DNA from: Crocodylus rhombifer
Lineage: Eukaryota > Chordata > Crocodylia > Crocodylidae
DNA: 64,000 nt
Reading direction: 5' to 3'
Assembly: GCA_038503035.1 (NCBI GenBank)
Contig: JAVSML010024592.1
Span: forward strand, 186,001-250,000
This document shows positions 36,200 through 47,451 of the stretch, piece by piece. Numbering within the stretch: position 1 is the first letter of the stretch; the number at the start of each line of letters is the position of its first letter. The notes beneath the pieces are model-generated. The model saw nothing but the letters and a program-made list of their open reading frames with translations. It ran no database searches and had not been told where the DNA came from. The position numbers and the translations under genes are program-made.

Positions 36200-36425
36200 G
36201 TTGGTCGTAGCTGTGTTGGTCTAAGGACATAGGCAGACAAGGTGCTTTGGGTAAATGTGATGTCTTTTGTTAGACCAACTAAATAGTTGAAAAAAACTGT
36301 TCTTTGGCAAGCTTTTGAGTACAAGCAGCCTTCTTCAGGCAGAGGATAGACTCTCCCTCTGCCTGAAGGAGAGTATTTGTACGTGAAAGATTGCAAAGAA
36401 CAATTTTTTCAACTGTTTAGTTCGT
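36200..36425. mobile_element. SINE-like family copy C, folded back over its 3' half
   Basis: The head 'gtcgtagctgtgttggtct' and body 'aggcagacaaggtgctttgg' match copies A and B. From 36,277 to 36,345 the 3' half ('aactaaatagttgaaaaaaa' to 'cttcaggcagagg') is followed, after a loop of about 8 bases, by an inverted copy at 36,354-36,422. The arms agree at roughly 80% by eye with small gaps. The fold point is different from that of copy B. Confidence 0.8.
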
Positions 36426-37459
36426 TCCTCTTTCAGGCTTGTGGCAAGGACCGCTGGATGAGACTCCCTCCCTTGGCTGCAGGATGCTGGGCAGTGGATC
36501 GTGCTCCGTGCCTTTTCACGGGAGATGCCAGGCGTCTCTGGAATTGGAGGGAGGGGAATAAATGAGTAAAGGCAGTTGCATTTTGATCCTTAAATGCTTT
36601 CAGTGGCATCTTGTCGGCATGCTCCTATGCCTGGGAGCCCTAGTCAGGCACCTGCACCCCTTGGTGCTAGGGGCAGTTCAGATGTGGGGCACAACTCTGG
36701 GGCTGGAAAGGAATCCATTCAGAACTGGTAAATTAGGTTGGAGCAGGGGAAGGAATTCAGTGGAACGGTTGTTTTTCTGTTAGGCCTACAGCCTGCCACT
36801 TCTGACTGTCTAACTTAACAAGCTAACTTCAGACATACTTGAACCGAGTTGGTACTTGACTAAGAAGCCTCCTGGTATATTCATACTGACTAAGAAGCCT
36901 CCTGGTACACCCTACCTGAAGCCAGTCAGTACTCAACTAGGAAGCCTCCTAGTATGCTCTAAGTGGTACTCATTTCTTACATACAGGCAGAACTGACCCC
37001 TTGTGGGCTAGGCTGTGCTGCTGGGTATGAAAGTTGTCCCTTGTCTCCACTTATTGAAGATTTTTTTTTTTTTTTACAGGAGTCTCTTTCATCTGGCACA
37101 ACTGCCTGCCTTCATCCCCTTTCTAGGTCCAGTTACATACAGTATTCTTCACTGTGCACCTTCAAGTGTTTTGTAGTACTGCTGGATACTGTTAAACCGT
37201 GGTGTGAGCTGTCGTGTCCCATTCCTCAAGTGCCTGCCTTATTGAAGAAATATGCATAGTTTTCTGATGAGCTTTGGGATCTCTGTCTGAAAGTTGTTAT
37301 AGCAATGTAAGATCCCTGGTTTGATGAGTTCAGGGAGAACCGAATGCAAGGCAGTTGAAACATGCCACGCTTGGTAACAGCCCACGTGTGTAGCTTAGTA
37401 TTAATAAGATGCATACTGGATCTGTGAAGAAATACAGTATAGCATTTTTATATCAGCGT

Positions 37460-37500
<41 letters not shown>

Positions 37501-40500
37501 TGCTACATGTGCTGAGGGAGATCTTCTTTCAGTGTTTAAGCTTCCAGTACGCTCATTAAAGTGAGGGTTTTTTGTGAACTTTGTTAAGCGGAGGAGCTGG
37601 CAGTATCTTTTGTGTCGAGTCATAAGGACTGGTAAAGCACGTACAGCACAGCTTGGAAACCACATTTTTGTTTGACTCAGGCAGTCATGCTTTCTAATTT
37701 TGTGCGTGTGTGGTTTTTTTGTTTGTTTGTTTGTTTGTTTTTTAAACCATCTTTCCCTTGCCAGAAAGACTACATGAGCCTTTGAACTGGGTGTGGGTAG
37801 AGTTCAAACTTGTAAAAACAATAGCTTTCCCTTGGCTGGGGAAAAAATGCTAGACACTAAGTTGTCATCTATTGCTTTGATCTGTAATTTGCAAACCATT
37901 TATTGTAGTATTATAATTGATGTGGATTGCAGTTGCTTATTGGTTTAACTTTATGTGCTTGGGCATTACATCTTGGATTAAGGACGCTATGATTCTGGAT
38001 AAACTTTTCCTAATATGGAGTGAGCTGGGTGCCTAGCTTTTTTTTCTTCCTGCATAGTCAATACAGTGATGATACTCCCCTGCATAACAGTAGAGGGCAT
38101 TGTACTGCTTGAGGTGCTATCTTTCATAGGCAATGTTAAATTAAGATCCTGATAATTCTTTTCATATAAAGCATTTAGGTATCAGCCCAATGCCTTAGCC
38201 AGATTTCAGCTTTGTAATTATTTCCTGCCCATGTGAACTCACTTCTTCAGGGAAAACTGGATTGAACGTTCTTTAATTTTCTGTCAATCGTGTGGGTAGA
38301 AGAGCTGTCAAAGTATCAAACTACTATTGTCTTTTTTACCTTGGGGGCAAAAGAAGAAATGCATGTCAGAACTATGCACATATCTAGTTTGTAAAGCATG
38401 TTGGTATTCTGGGTGTAAGTAGCTATATAAATGTAAGGTGTTCGTTTAACCAAAAAATGCACATCGCCCAGTTGGAGGGCGCAGTGGATGGTTTCATGTT
38501 GGTGTTCATTGGGTTTTTTGGCATTTTAGCTACCACATGAGGTTTTAAACCCTGAAGCCTCTTGTTTTTTTTGCAGAAAGCCCCAAGCTACTCTTCTTTC
38601 ACCTGGAGTTTCTCTAGGCTAGAGAGGACATGGTGGAGTCCAAATCTTTATCTTCCCTCATAACCTAAATCTTCTGAATGAATCCTTGTTTAGACAGCTT
38701 GTATGCACAGGTGCCAGTGTTATAATACAGAGCCTGGATACTATAGTGGTGGGTATATTTGGAAAGGAGCAATAGTGCATATTTTTCTACCATTTTAGAA
38801 ACCCAGTAGAACTGCAAAAAGAATGATAGTTATAGACTATAGGAAAGGCTGGTGAACAGTTTACATAATCTGAGAAAGCAAGTAAAACTAGCTAACAAAA
38901 CTGGAGAAGTAGGGATTGAAAGACCACATCTGGCATGTGGGTGTAGCTCTGAGGTTTCTTTTGCTTTTTTATTTCTTTTACTGCAGTGTTTCAGTTTCAA
39001 GGTTTTAAAGAAGTAGCAGTTTATCACAGTGAGTACAAAATGAGGGAATAGGGCAAGTATTGTAAATAATCCCCATGCAGCGATGAGACCATTAATACCT
39101 CTGCCAGGCAATGCTAATCGCACATAGAGTTGAAAGATTTACTTGCTTTTCTGAGGGATACAAAGATTTATACTACAGTACTTATATTGTACAGTGCAAT
39201 ATATTGGAAACATAATACAGTAGACTTCTAGAGAAAGCGAAACTCATTTCTGTGGGTGACTGGATTATGAATTTCCCCCCTGTATTTGCATTTGATTTGT
39301 CTACAGTATAAGGAATACCACCTGTGAATGAGCATGAAGAGCTGTAAATCACAAACAATTTATATATGTATGTACATACATATACCCATTACCCTCTTCT
39401 CTCTCTCCACCCATGCATAATAATTGGTGATTTAGTTACAATTCTTAGGGGGGTGTGGAGCTACTGAAACTTCCTATCACCACAAAGAATATGTTGTAAT
39501 AAAACAATGATGCTGAGATTATTTAAATTGTGGTATGGGATGGCTGCTTCTCTGCCCCAGTGGCCTTTTCCTTGTGGTTTTTGCCAGGGTTCTGTTTCTG
39601 TCCTTCCTCTTGCTTGGTGTGTGCACAAGGAAGTTAGTAATGAGAGTTTGCTCTGCATAGCACCAACATGCCCTGCCATTCCACTTTTCTGTTCATCTAG
39701 CATAATTGCTTTGCTTTCTTTGTGCCCAAATGAGGACAGGGCAGGAAGGAGAGAGTGGTGGTTTAGAGGAAATAGAGTTGTGCTGAAGGTGGTGGCTGAA
39801 TGGGAATTCAGTTTTGACGGGGGTGGACATTGTTTGGCTGGTGGGGGCAACCAGAGAGAACAGCAGAGATTTATTCACTGTCTTCTCATTGAAGCAGGCC
39901 TCATTCATCTGCTTCTGGATATCTAGTTAGTAACGGTGGCCAAGAACATGCTTTTGCTACTGATGTCCAACTTCAAAGCTGCAACCATTCTTAGATCTGG
40001 ACTTCATGGTGGTTGCCCATGTTACCTCTAGACAGGGCTCCTGCGTGGCACACTACATGACTTCAGCCAAAAGAGACTTTCTGTTTAGAGGGTCAATGTT
40101 CGGTGAGTGTGAGAGGAAATAGATGTGATAGAGGTGGTGGTTAGGTGGGAATTCAGCGATGATGGAGGTGCTCTCTAAACAGTACTGGCAAGCTATTTCT
40201 TTTTCAGTACAGTTCAAGTTATGACACACCAGGACCCGAGTCATAGGTATCTTGGAGATCTTTCTCTTTGTTAATCCACAGCAGTTGGCATCAGAGTTCA
40301 TGGTCCTTAGTTTGAGAGCATCCTTACTGAAAAATTGAATCAGCTATTAGTTAAAAGAGCTAAAAGCGCACAAGCTATACAGATGTTGCGGAGCTGAGTT
40401 GAAGTAACATACTGCTGCTGGTGGTAAAGCATGGGGTTTTGTTTGTTTTGTTTTGTGTTTTAAACATCTGCAAGCAGCCTGAATGGTTAAAACTAGGAAA

Positions 40501-41319
40501 CTACTCATAAAGGAGGTGTTATAGGGAAAACTTCCTTTGTCCTGCTTCTCTGCATCACACAATTTGTATAAAATGGTTGTCTGGGGAAAAAGATGAAGGC
40601 AGGGTAACCAAAGTAGATATATATGCACTTCAAACTAACATGGCTAACTCTGTCTCTTTTGAAAAAGACAACAGAAATGTTACTCCATCTAGTAGTAAGC
40701 CAGGGAAGTGGAACTCGGCTTGACACAGTAATAGGACATGAAGCCTGCTCTAATCTGAATGAATGACGCTGTTCTGATAAGTAATTGCTAATCTGCAAGC
40801 TCCTCCTGTATAGCGACTTGTGCCAGAAAAGTGTCTGCAGGGAGGAGAATACTTTCCAGACACAACTGTTTTTTTGTGATTGACTTGCTTGCTTGTATCA
40901 AGGACATTTAGGCCCTCAAGCCATTGTCTGGAATGAATTGCAATGCATATGACTGCCTCTGGCTTTTAAGCTATTAAATGTGCTTCTTTTTTTAAGGCAA
41001 ACCTGCTAGGTTTCTTTTGACTCTCTTTTTTTTATATTGACATTTTCTCTGTCTCTTCCTACAATGATTTTTAGACTTAGGTTAAATGTTTTGGGGACAT
41101 TTAGCATCTGTTCTTGTTTCTTATCATCTGCACAGAGGCTACAATTGATGTGTTCCCAGAAAAATGAAGGTTAGAATAATATTTAAGGTAAAGTTCATGT
41201 CTCCTAGTGATGAAGTTCATTTTGTAGGGGCCTCCTCTGAATTCAGCACTAATGTGCATATCATCTGTAGCCCTAATTTATCATCAACTTCACCAAGAAC
41301 AGGAGGTGTATCAATAAAG
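36426..41319. other. Presumed intron 1; simple repeats only
   Basis: Non-coding. Contains three copies of 'actaagaagcctcctggta' (36,859; 36,889; a diverged one at about 36,936), a poly-T run at 37,060-37,074, a (TA)n tract at 37,466-37,498, a (GTTT)n tract at about 37,715-37,742 and a palindrome 'tatgtatgtacatacata' near 39,364. No convincing exon was found in it. Confidence 0.5.
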
Positions 41320-41797
41320 AATTTTTGGGCCGATATCAATGGCTGATTTATTAATGAGCCATATCGGCCAATACTGATCTGATTGCCAATATGCAGCCCA
41401 GCATCTTGGAGAGCAGTGTCTAGCTGGTAACTCTGTGGCGGCGGGGGGAGGACAGGGGCATGGGGAAGGACAGATTGAGGCCCCTCCAGTGAGGGAGGAG
41501 AGGGGCAGGGGCAGGGGCAGTCGCTGCTCAGCCAGGGCAGGGTGCATGACAGAGCCGCTAGTGGCTTGTCTGGGGGCGCCCTCAGTAGACTTATCAGCCA
41601 GAAGCTCCTCTCCAAGCTCCTGGACTGTCCGTATGCATGCTGAGTCTGTGCACGCATGCTGAGTCTGTGCACATGCATGTGGCACTTACTGGTGATGTTA
41701 TCGGCCACATGGGCTAAAAACGCCAATTGCCAATAATGTCAATTTTCCTTTTATTGGTGCCGATATGATATGGACCGATGTATCAGTGCACTTCTAC
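41320..41797. mobile_element. DNA-transposon relic with 'ccgatat...tatcggc' ends
   Basis: The left part has 'gggccgatatcaatggctga' and 'gagccatatcggccaatact'. The right part has 'ttattggtgccgatatgata' and 'gaccgatgtatcagtgcact' (about 41,755-41,795). Such 'cgatatcggtgca' termini are typical of a widespread vertebrate hAT-like family. The interior is GC-rich, with a duplicated 'gcatgctgagtctgtgcac' at about 41,634-41,672. The left terminus is incomplete. Confidence 0.5.
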
Positions 41798-43098
41798 CAA
41801 GACCCCTGCCTCCATTATGCTGAGACCATGTTTTGCAATGATGGGTGTTAGCAAGTTTTTCCCAATAAGAGTTTTAAATAGAGAATGGCAATAACAGACC
41901 AGGAACTTTTTCCGTTTCCAGCCATCTCTAAAAGTTGTAATTGAAAAGGTCTGGAAACCAATAGGCTCAGACAAATAATGAAAGATTTCTCTGGGCACAG
42001 TAACCTTGACATTTGGTCTTTCTGTCATCATTGCATGACTTACCCCACTGCATCTTGACCAGGGGACACACTAGCTGTGAAACTGATTTCTTATTTGCCT
42101 GGATCTGGTGAGGGAGCCTATGAACACTAATCAGTTCTTAAGTCTTAGCTTCAGTTGTTTTAGCTGTTCTGCTGCCTTTGAGGTATTTTGGAATGGCCAC
42201 CTGGCTATGCCTCTTTAAATTTATAATCTGTAGTTAGTGTTTCAATGATTTTTTTTTTTTTCCAGGAGTGTCACTGCCATTTGTTTAGGGGCTGGAAGGA
42301 GGACATCTTATTCAAGGTTGCATGGAGTACGGACAGATTTTGGAAATGTTAAATAAAAAGAAGCTGAATTGCCAAACCAAAGAATAGAGGAATGGTGGGA
42401 GGCTGGTGAGGAAACTGGTTTTTAACTGAAAAGATGAGAAATAGATAAAAGGTTTGTTTTTGTTTTTTTAAAGCTAAGGGAATGCTGGCAAGGATCTATG
42501 TCTAAAGTAAAGAAATGTGATCAGTATATGAGGGAAATGGATTGTGAGACTCTATTTATTCCAGATCACTCTACTCCAGCCAAGAATCCTCCCTAATAGT
42601 GTAGCTGATAGCTGCCTATCAGGGAAGACTATGGACATGAGAATTGCATAGTGCTTTTCCTGTCTCTCATGATATCATCAGCAATAAGATTCTGCAATCA
42701 GAAATGAGCTTATACTGCTGAAGTGCAGAGGTCAGGGGACTCCAGCGTATTTTCCCATTATTGTTTTTGTTCCATCAAGCTAGCAGAGTAAGACCTTTGT
42801 CACTAAAGCCAGCATGTGTGTGAGGAGACATAGGACAGATGTGTTGAGGAAGAGGGAGCCGTTGTGTACAGATTTTTTTGTTCTAATGACATAGGTAGGG
42901 TGTGTGTGGGGGGGGAGGAGTTGCTTTTTGGTTTTGGGGATTTTTTTCTGACATGAGAAGTGGGCTGCTGTGGACTGTGAGCCGGCTGGAGGTGGTAATT
43001 GTACCAGCACATCAGCATTTCAGGGTTTGCTTCAATTTACCAGTGACGCATAAGCTTGGAATGCCTTTTGTTTCACTTTGTTCTCCCTCTCTTCTTAG
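41798..43098. other. Presumed intron, nothing recognised
   Basis: Non-coding. A poly-T/CCAG at 42,249-42,265 looks like a splice acceptor, but the following frame closes within eight codons. Confidence 0.4.
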
Positions 43099-43206
43099 GT
43101 GCATGTGCAGAAAAAAAACAGCTGTTCCACAATAGCTGCCTTTCTCAGTGCTGCTGGAGAAGGAAGGGCTGGTTTCCAGGGCCTCTCAGTGAAAGGGAAA
43201 CTGAGG
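43099..43206 (+). CDS. Candidate exon 2 of the same gene (108 bp, phase 1-1)
   Basis: A strong pyrimidine tract with 'cttcttag' ends at 43,098. The 108 bases that follow stay open in the frame set by exon 1 and end at a possible donor 'gtaact' at 43,207 (the +5 base is weak). Exon 1's last base plus this segment reads GACAEKKQLF and onward, which would put an A-x-A signal-peptidase site (ACA) right after the hydrophobic core. The mature N-terminus would have a CLSQCCWRRKGW segment with three cysteines. The length is an exact multiple of three, giving a symmetrical 1-1 exon as in many extracellular modules. Against it: I do not recognise the protein, the frame is open for only 48 codons by any measure, and chance acceptor-donor pairs are common in introns. 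Confidence 0.3.
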
Positions 43207-43754
43207 GTAACTTTTATACTAGAAAAGGAGACCCTAACCCCTGAAGAAGGGAAGGGTTTGTGATCTGGCTTCACAGCTCTGGCCCTTGCCCATTCCTTTG
43301 CAGCTCAAGCCCCTATATTGTATCTAGCTGGATCTTAGTAGGAGTCAGGAAGGCACCCGAGTTGGGAAGAGGAGGCAGTTTATGTTGCAGAAAGACTTTC
43401 AGAAACATTCCACTGTGGAAAGCTTGAGACAGGCAGTAATAGTAATTAAGGATCAAGATTGATACACTCACTCTTCATTGTAAAATAAACTTTCTAAGTG
43501 TACATGCATGTTGGGAGCCTGGAAGGAGGCTATTATAGGATCATAGGGAAGTAGGACTGGAAGGGACCACATAAGGTCAGCTTATCTATCCTCCTGCTCC
43601 AGGCAAGATGATTCCTGGCTAAACCATCTCAGCCAAGTGTCATTCTAACCTGCTCTTGAAAACTTCCAAGGATGGAGATTCCACAAGTTCTCTAGATAAC
43701 CTGTCTGGGTACTTGACCACACTCATAGTCAGAAAGTTCCTCCTAATTTCTAAC

Positions 43755-44035
43755 TTAAATTTCCCCTGATGAAATTTGAGGTTGTTGCTCCAAGTTCTGT
43801 CCCTTATAGCCATGACAAAAAACCCATCTCCATCTTCTCTGCAAATCGCCCTTCAGGTATTTGCAGATTGTTGTCAAATTCCCCTTCAGTCTTCTCTTCA
43901 GACTAAATAACCCAAGTCCTTTCAGCTGTTCTTCATAAATTGTTCCTCTCAGGCCCCTAATCATTTTTGTCACTCTACTGGACTCTTTCCTAATTGTCCC
44001 CATACTTCTTGAAGGGGGCGGGGCAAAATGGACAC
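43755..44035 (-). pseudogene. CR1 ORF2 C-terminal segment
   Basis: On the - strand the frame shows TKMIRGLRGTIYEEQLKGLG and LFSLKRRLKG, the same C-terminal landmark found in the CR1 at 642-989 (there MIRGQQGRPYEDRL...FSLQKRRLRG). It is preceded on the - strand by the MITE insertion, which separates it from the reverse-transcriptase part. It is decayed, with frameshifts after the 'CKYLKG' block, and cannot encode enzyme. Confidence 0.82.
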
Positions 44036-44037
44036 AG

Positions 44038-44258
44038 TACAGGCAACTCGCTGTTAATACTTTCACTTAGCACTATTTTGCTATAACACTTATTTGAAAT
44101 TGATACCTGATTTCACTTAGTGCTCAGTGAGTCTCGTTTTAACACTTGTGGTTGCCATCTTGGGTCATCAAATACTTCTGGTTTCACTTAATGCTTGTTT
44201 CATTTAACACTTGGTTTTTCAAGAACCAATTAAGAGCACTAAGTGGAGGTTGCCTGTA
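44038..44258. mobile_element. Pogo/Tigger-like MITE, 217 bp, at a TA site in CR1
   Basis: The element 44,040-44,256 is flanked by TA on both sides (44,038-44,039 and 44,257-44,258). Its ends 'caggcaact' and the reverse complement of 'aggttgcctg' are inverted repeats. Joining the flanks restores the CR1 phrase 'gacacagtactccaggtg', which is what uninterrupted CR1 has at that place. The interior is AT-rich with repeated 'ttcacttag' and 'tttaacact' words and no frame. Confidence 0.9.
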
Positions 44259-44417
44259 CTCCAGGTGAAGCATCACCAGTGCTGAATGGAAAGGAAGACT
44301 CGCTCCCTTGATTTGCAAGTGACCCTCTTGTTAATACAATCCAGTATGCTGGTTTTTTGTATGAGAGTTGCACACTGTTGGCTCATATTCAGTTTATGGC
44401 TCATTTTAGTTTATGGT

Positions 44418-44804
44418 CTACTGTAACCCCCAGGCCTTTCTGCAGTAATGTATCATAGCCAATCTTTCCCCAGTCTGTACTTGAGCATGCAGTTTTTCTG
44501 TTCCAAGTGCAGGACTTTGCACTTGTCCTTTTTGATTTTTCAGCTGGTTGATTGTGGACCACTTCTCCAGTCTATCCAGGTCGTTCTGGATCCTAGCTCT
44601 ACTAGCAAGAGTATCTGCAACTTCATCCAATTTAATGTTGTGTGCAAGATTACTAGGTATGGACCCAATCCCATTGTCCAAACAATTAATGAAGATATTA
44701 AAGAATACCGAAGCCAGGGCAGACTTCTGGAGAACCCCATTTGATACCTCCTCCCAAGTAGGCTTTGAGTCATTGATAACTATTTGTTGAGTACAGTGAT
44801 TCAC
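44418..44804 (-). pseudogene. CR1 ORF2 reverse-transcriptase palm/thumb segment
   Basis: A 128-residue - strand frame corresponds to the palm and thumb of CR1 reverse transcriptase. FFNIFINCLDNGIGS stands where LFNIFINDLD is usual, and DRLEKWSTINQLK matches the later LEKWA block. The catalytic motif, expected as F/YADD, reads LAHN here, so both active-site aspartates are lost. The QGS-type motif before the core is also changed (VLQKSALA). This is a dead fragment of a mobile-element polymerase and not a host gene. Confidence 0.85.
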
Positions 44805-46089
44805 CTGTAATCCACTTCACAGTACTTTCATGTAGTGTCTATTTCCTTAGCTTTTTAGTGAGAACATCATGGGAGGCCAGTGTCAAAAGCTTTGTCTAAG
44901 TAGAGGTATATAACATGTGCTTTCCCCTTCAGCCATAGAGCCTGCCACCTTATCATACAGGGGAATCAGATAGGTCAGGCATGACCAATACTAGGAACCC
45001 CCTATACCAGCTGTTCCTGATCACCTTGTTCTCCTTCAGGTACTTCACAATAGATTCTTTGAGGGGATGCTTCATGATTTTTCTAGGTATCAAGGTCAGG
45101 CTGATTAATCTAATTTCCTGGATCTGCCTTCTTCCCTTTCTTAAGGATGGGTGTTATATTTGCCCTTTTTGGATGTTCCAGGACCTTAACCAACTTCCAT
45201 GAGTTCTTAAAGAGGATAGTCAGTGGCTCTGAAATTGCCTCAGCCAGTCCTTCAGTATCCCATCTGGTCCTGCCAATTTAAGAGAAGCTAGAGGTTTTAA
45301 GTAATTGTTAACCTGTTCTTCTATTACTCTATGCTGTTTGTCTCCCTTCCTGTCCTTCGTTGCCAGCTGCATGTGTCATCTGGTAGCTTCCCCCCTATTT
45401 GTGAAGACTGAAGTGAAAAAGCCATTGAATACTTCAGAAATTTTCTGCATCATCTGTAACTAGATTACCTTCCACTTTCTGCCAGGGACCAACAGTTTCT
45501 CTGGTCTTCCTTTCAACACACTTGTAGAATCCCTTTTTATTGTCTTTTATGTCCCTTGCCAGCTACATCTCAGATTGTGACTCAGCCTTCATAATTTTCT
45601 CCATTCATGGCTGTGCAATGCTCTTATACACTTCCCTAGTACTATGATCAAGTTTCCACTTCTTGTAGGAATCCTTTTGTGAGTTTCAACTCATTGAAGA
45701 GATTGCTGTTTACCTAGGTTGGTTTCCTTTTGCACTTCCCATTCTTCTATCGCATCAGGATAGCTTGCTTTTGCATCCTTAAAAGGGACTCCTTAAATTA
45801 CAGCCAGCTCTCTTGGACTCCTTTTCTCTTCAGACTTTCCTTCCAGGGGATCCTGCCTACCAGTTCCCTGAATTTGTTAAAGTCTGGTGAAGTCCAGTGT
45901 CTTTATTTTTGTGCTCTCCTTCCTTCCTCTCCTTTGACCCTGAAATGATGGATTTCAAGACCCTGTGTCACCCAAATTACCTTCCATCTTCATCTTCTCA
46001 ACAATTCTTCCTTGCTTGTGAGCAGGGTAAATGAGTAAGTCAAAGTGAGCTTCCCCTCCAGTTGGCCTCTCTACTGCTTTTATCAAAGA

Positions 46090-46400
46090 GTGTGCCATGG
46101 GCGACTGGTGCCTCCCAAGTCTGGGGGCCGCCAGCGAGGCATGACCGGGGGGGCCCTGTGGCCAGCCGGTGACCGGGGGAGAGTCTCCCAGCAGCTGGTC
46201 ACCGAGCACGCCAGCGGCATGGCAGTGGCAACAGAAGTGACTTCCACATGCGGCATTCCCCCCAGTGGAGCCAGTTTTAGGGTGCGGGGACACAAATGCT
46301 CTGCATTCCCCCCTACCAGCTAGAGAGCTCCCTGTCAGGGGGGCACCAGCACTCTCAGGGGAGCACGTGCCCCCCCTCCCCGCCGTGTCCACCTACACAT
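46090..46400. repeat. GC-rich insert within the antisense CR1
   Basis: About 310 bp of much higher GC than the CR1 around it, with 'gggggccgccagcgaggcat', 'agctggtcaccgagcacgcc' and 'ggggggcaccagcactctca'. CR1 phrases are interrupted at about 46,090 and resume with 'ctgctgtctctccctcccag' at about 46,420. No terminal repeats could be fixed. Overlapping open frames on both strands are not supported as genes. Confidence 0.5.
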
Positions 46401-47080
46401 CACCTGTGGCTTGTATGCTGCTGTCTCTCCCTCCCAGCAGCTGTCCTGATAATTAGAGTCCCCTATAAGAACCAGGTCCTGTGATTTGGAAGCTTCCATC
46501 AGTTGTTAAAGAAGGCCTCATCCACCTGTTGGTTTGGAGGCCTGTATCAGATACCTACCATGCCATCCCCCACTGCTGTTTCCCCCCTCCAACCTTTATC
46601 CAGGCTTTCAAAAGGCCATGTTGCACTGCACCTCAGAACATGTATATTGTCTTCAGATATAGGACACCGCCGCCTTCTTTTCTTTGCCTATCATTCCTGA
46701 ACAAGCTATACCCATCCATGACTGCACTTCAGCCATGTGAACTATCCCACCATGTTTGTGTAATCCCAATTACATCATAAGTCTCTGATTGTATGAGGAT
46801 CATCAAGTCTTCTTGTTTGCTTCCCAGACTTCTTGCATTAGTATGTAAACATTTCAGGTACCCGACTAACTGTCCTATTTTTTCTCCTGATAACATTGTT
46901 AAAGCTTGTTATTGCTTCCCCTTACCAAGTTTTTATTCAGGTCCCCTGGCTCTTTACTTACCCCTTGGTTTTTGTATCCATTCTCTGGTGAACCTAGTTT
47001 CAAACCCTCCTCACTAGGTTAGCAAGCTTATACATGAAGACACTGTTTCCCCTGTGTCTGGTAGAACCCATCTCTTCCCA

Positions 47081-47451
47081 AAAGAAGAGATTTTTATATC
47101 CTGATAGTTATATTGGCAGTATAGATAGAGATTATATCCTGACTCTGTTATATCATGGTAGTTTCCTTTTTTCAAACAGCTGTGAAATTGATCTTCAGGT
47201 CTTACCCCGGGCACTGTGTACAATCTTGTTTTCTCAATCAGCTCAATGCAAAGGGTCTTTTCCTGTGTGCTTTTGGAAGCCTTGTCCTCCCCAGACCCAT
47301 GCCTCTGGAGGAGAATCGCCCACATACAGCAGTATAACTCAGCAGTCTGTAAGTCATTTGGAGCCTGTGGCAGGGGGCCATCTCAAGGCTGGGACTCATT
47401 GTCGGGCCGCCCACCTGTCTAGGGCATTCTGTCCTGCCTCACCTGCCATGC
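47081..47451. other. Unassigned, possibly diverged 5' CR1
   Basis: Between the last recognisable CR1 phrase and the LTR-like region. It holds short open frames without any recognised domain. Confidence 0.35.

Larger units (their letters stand above)
43530..47080 (-). mobile_element. Long antisense CR1 LINE (endonuclease through 3' end), with nested insertions
   Basis: Read on the - strand, this is a CR1 element about 3 kb long once later insertions are removed. The 3' end with 'gatcatagggaagtaggact' is at 43,530-43,560. The ORF2 C-terminus is at 43,750-44,035, the reverse-transcriptase region at 44,260-45,300 and the endonuclease region at about 46,430-46,880, where 'cccctataagaaccaggtcc' and 'aaggcctcatccacctg' are the antisense of the GDFN-type block. 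The 5' edge fades at about 47,080. All frames are broken. Two blocks do not belong to it: 44,040-44,256 (a pogo-like MITE) and about 46,090-46,400 (GC-rich insert). Confidence 0.82.

Noticed and set aside
37077..37128. Possible exon 2 after a poly-T/ACAG acceptor
   Set aside because: In the frame required by exon 1 it reads GVSFIWHNCL but closes at a TAG after 16 codons with no donor before it.
42266..42290. Possible exon after a poly-T/CCAG acceptor
   Set aside because: The frame set by exon 1 stops after seven codons.
46045..46392. Overlapping frames of 92 and 145 codons on both strands
   Set aside because: They lie across the junction of an antisense CR1 and a GC-rich insert. There is no domain and no splice context.
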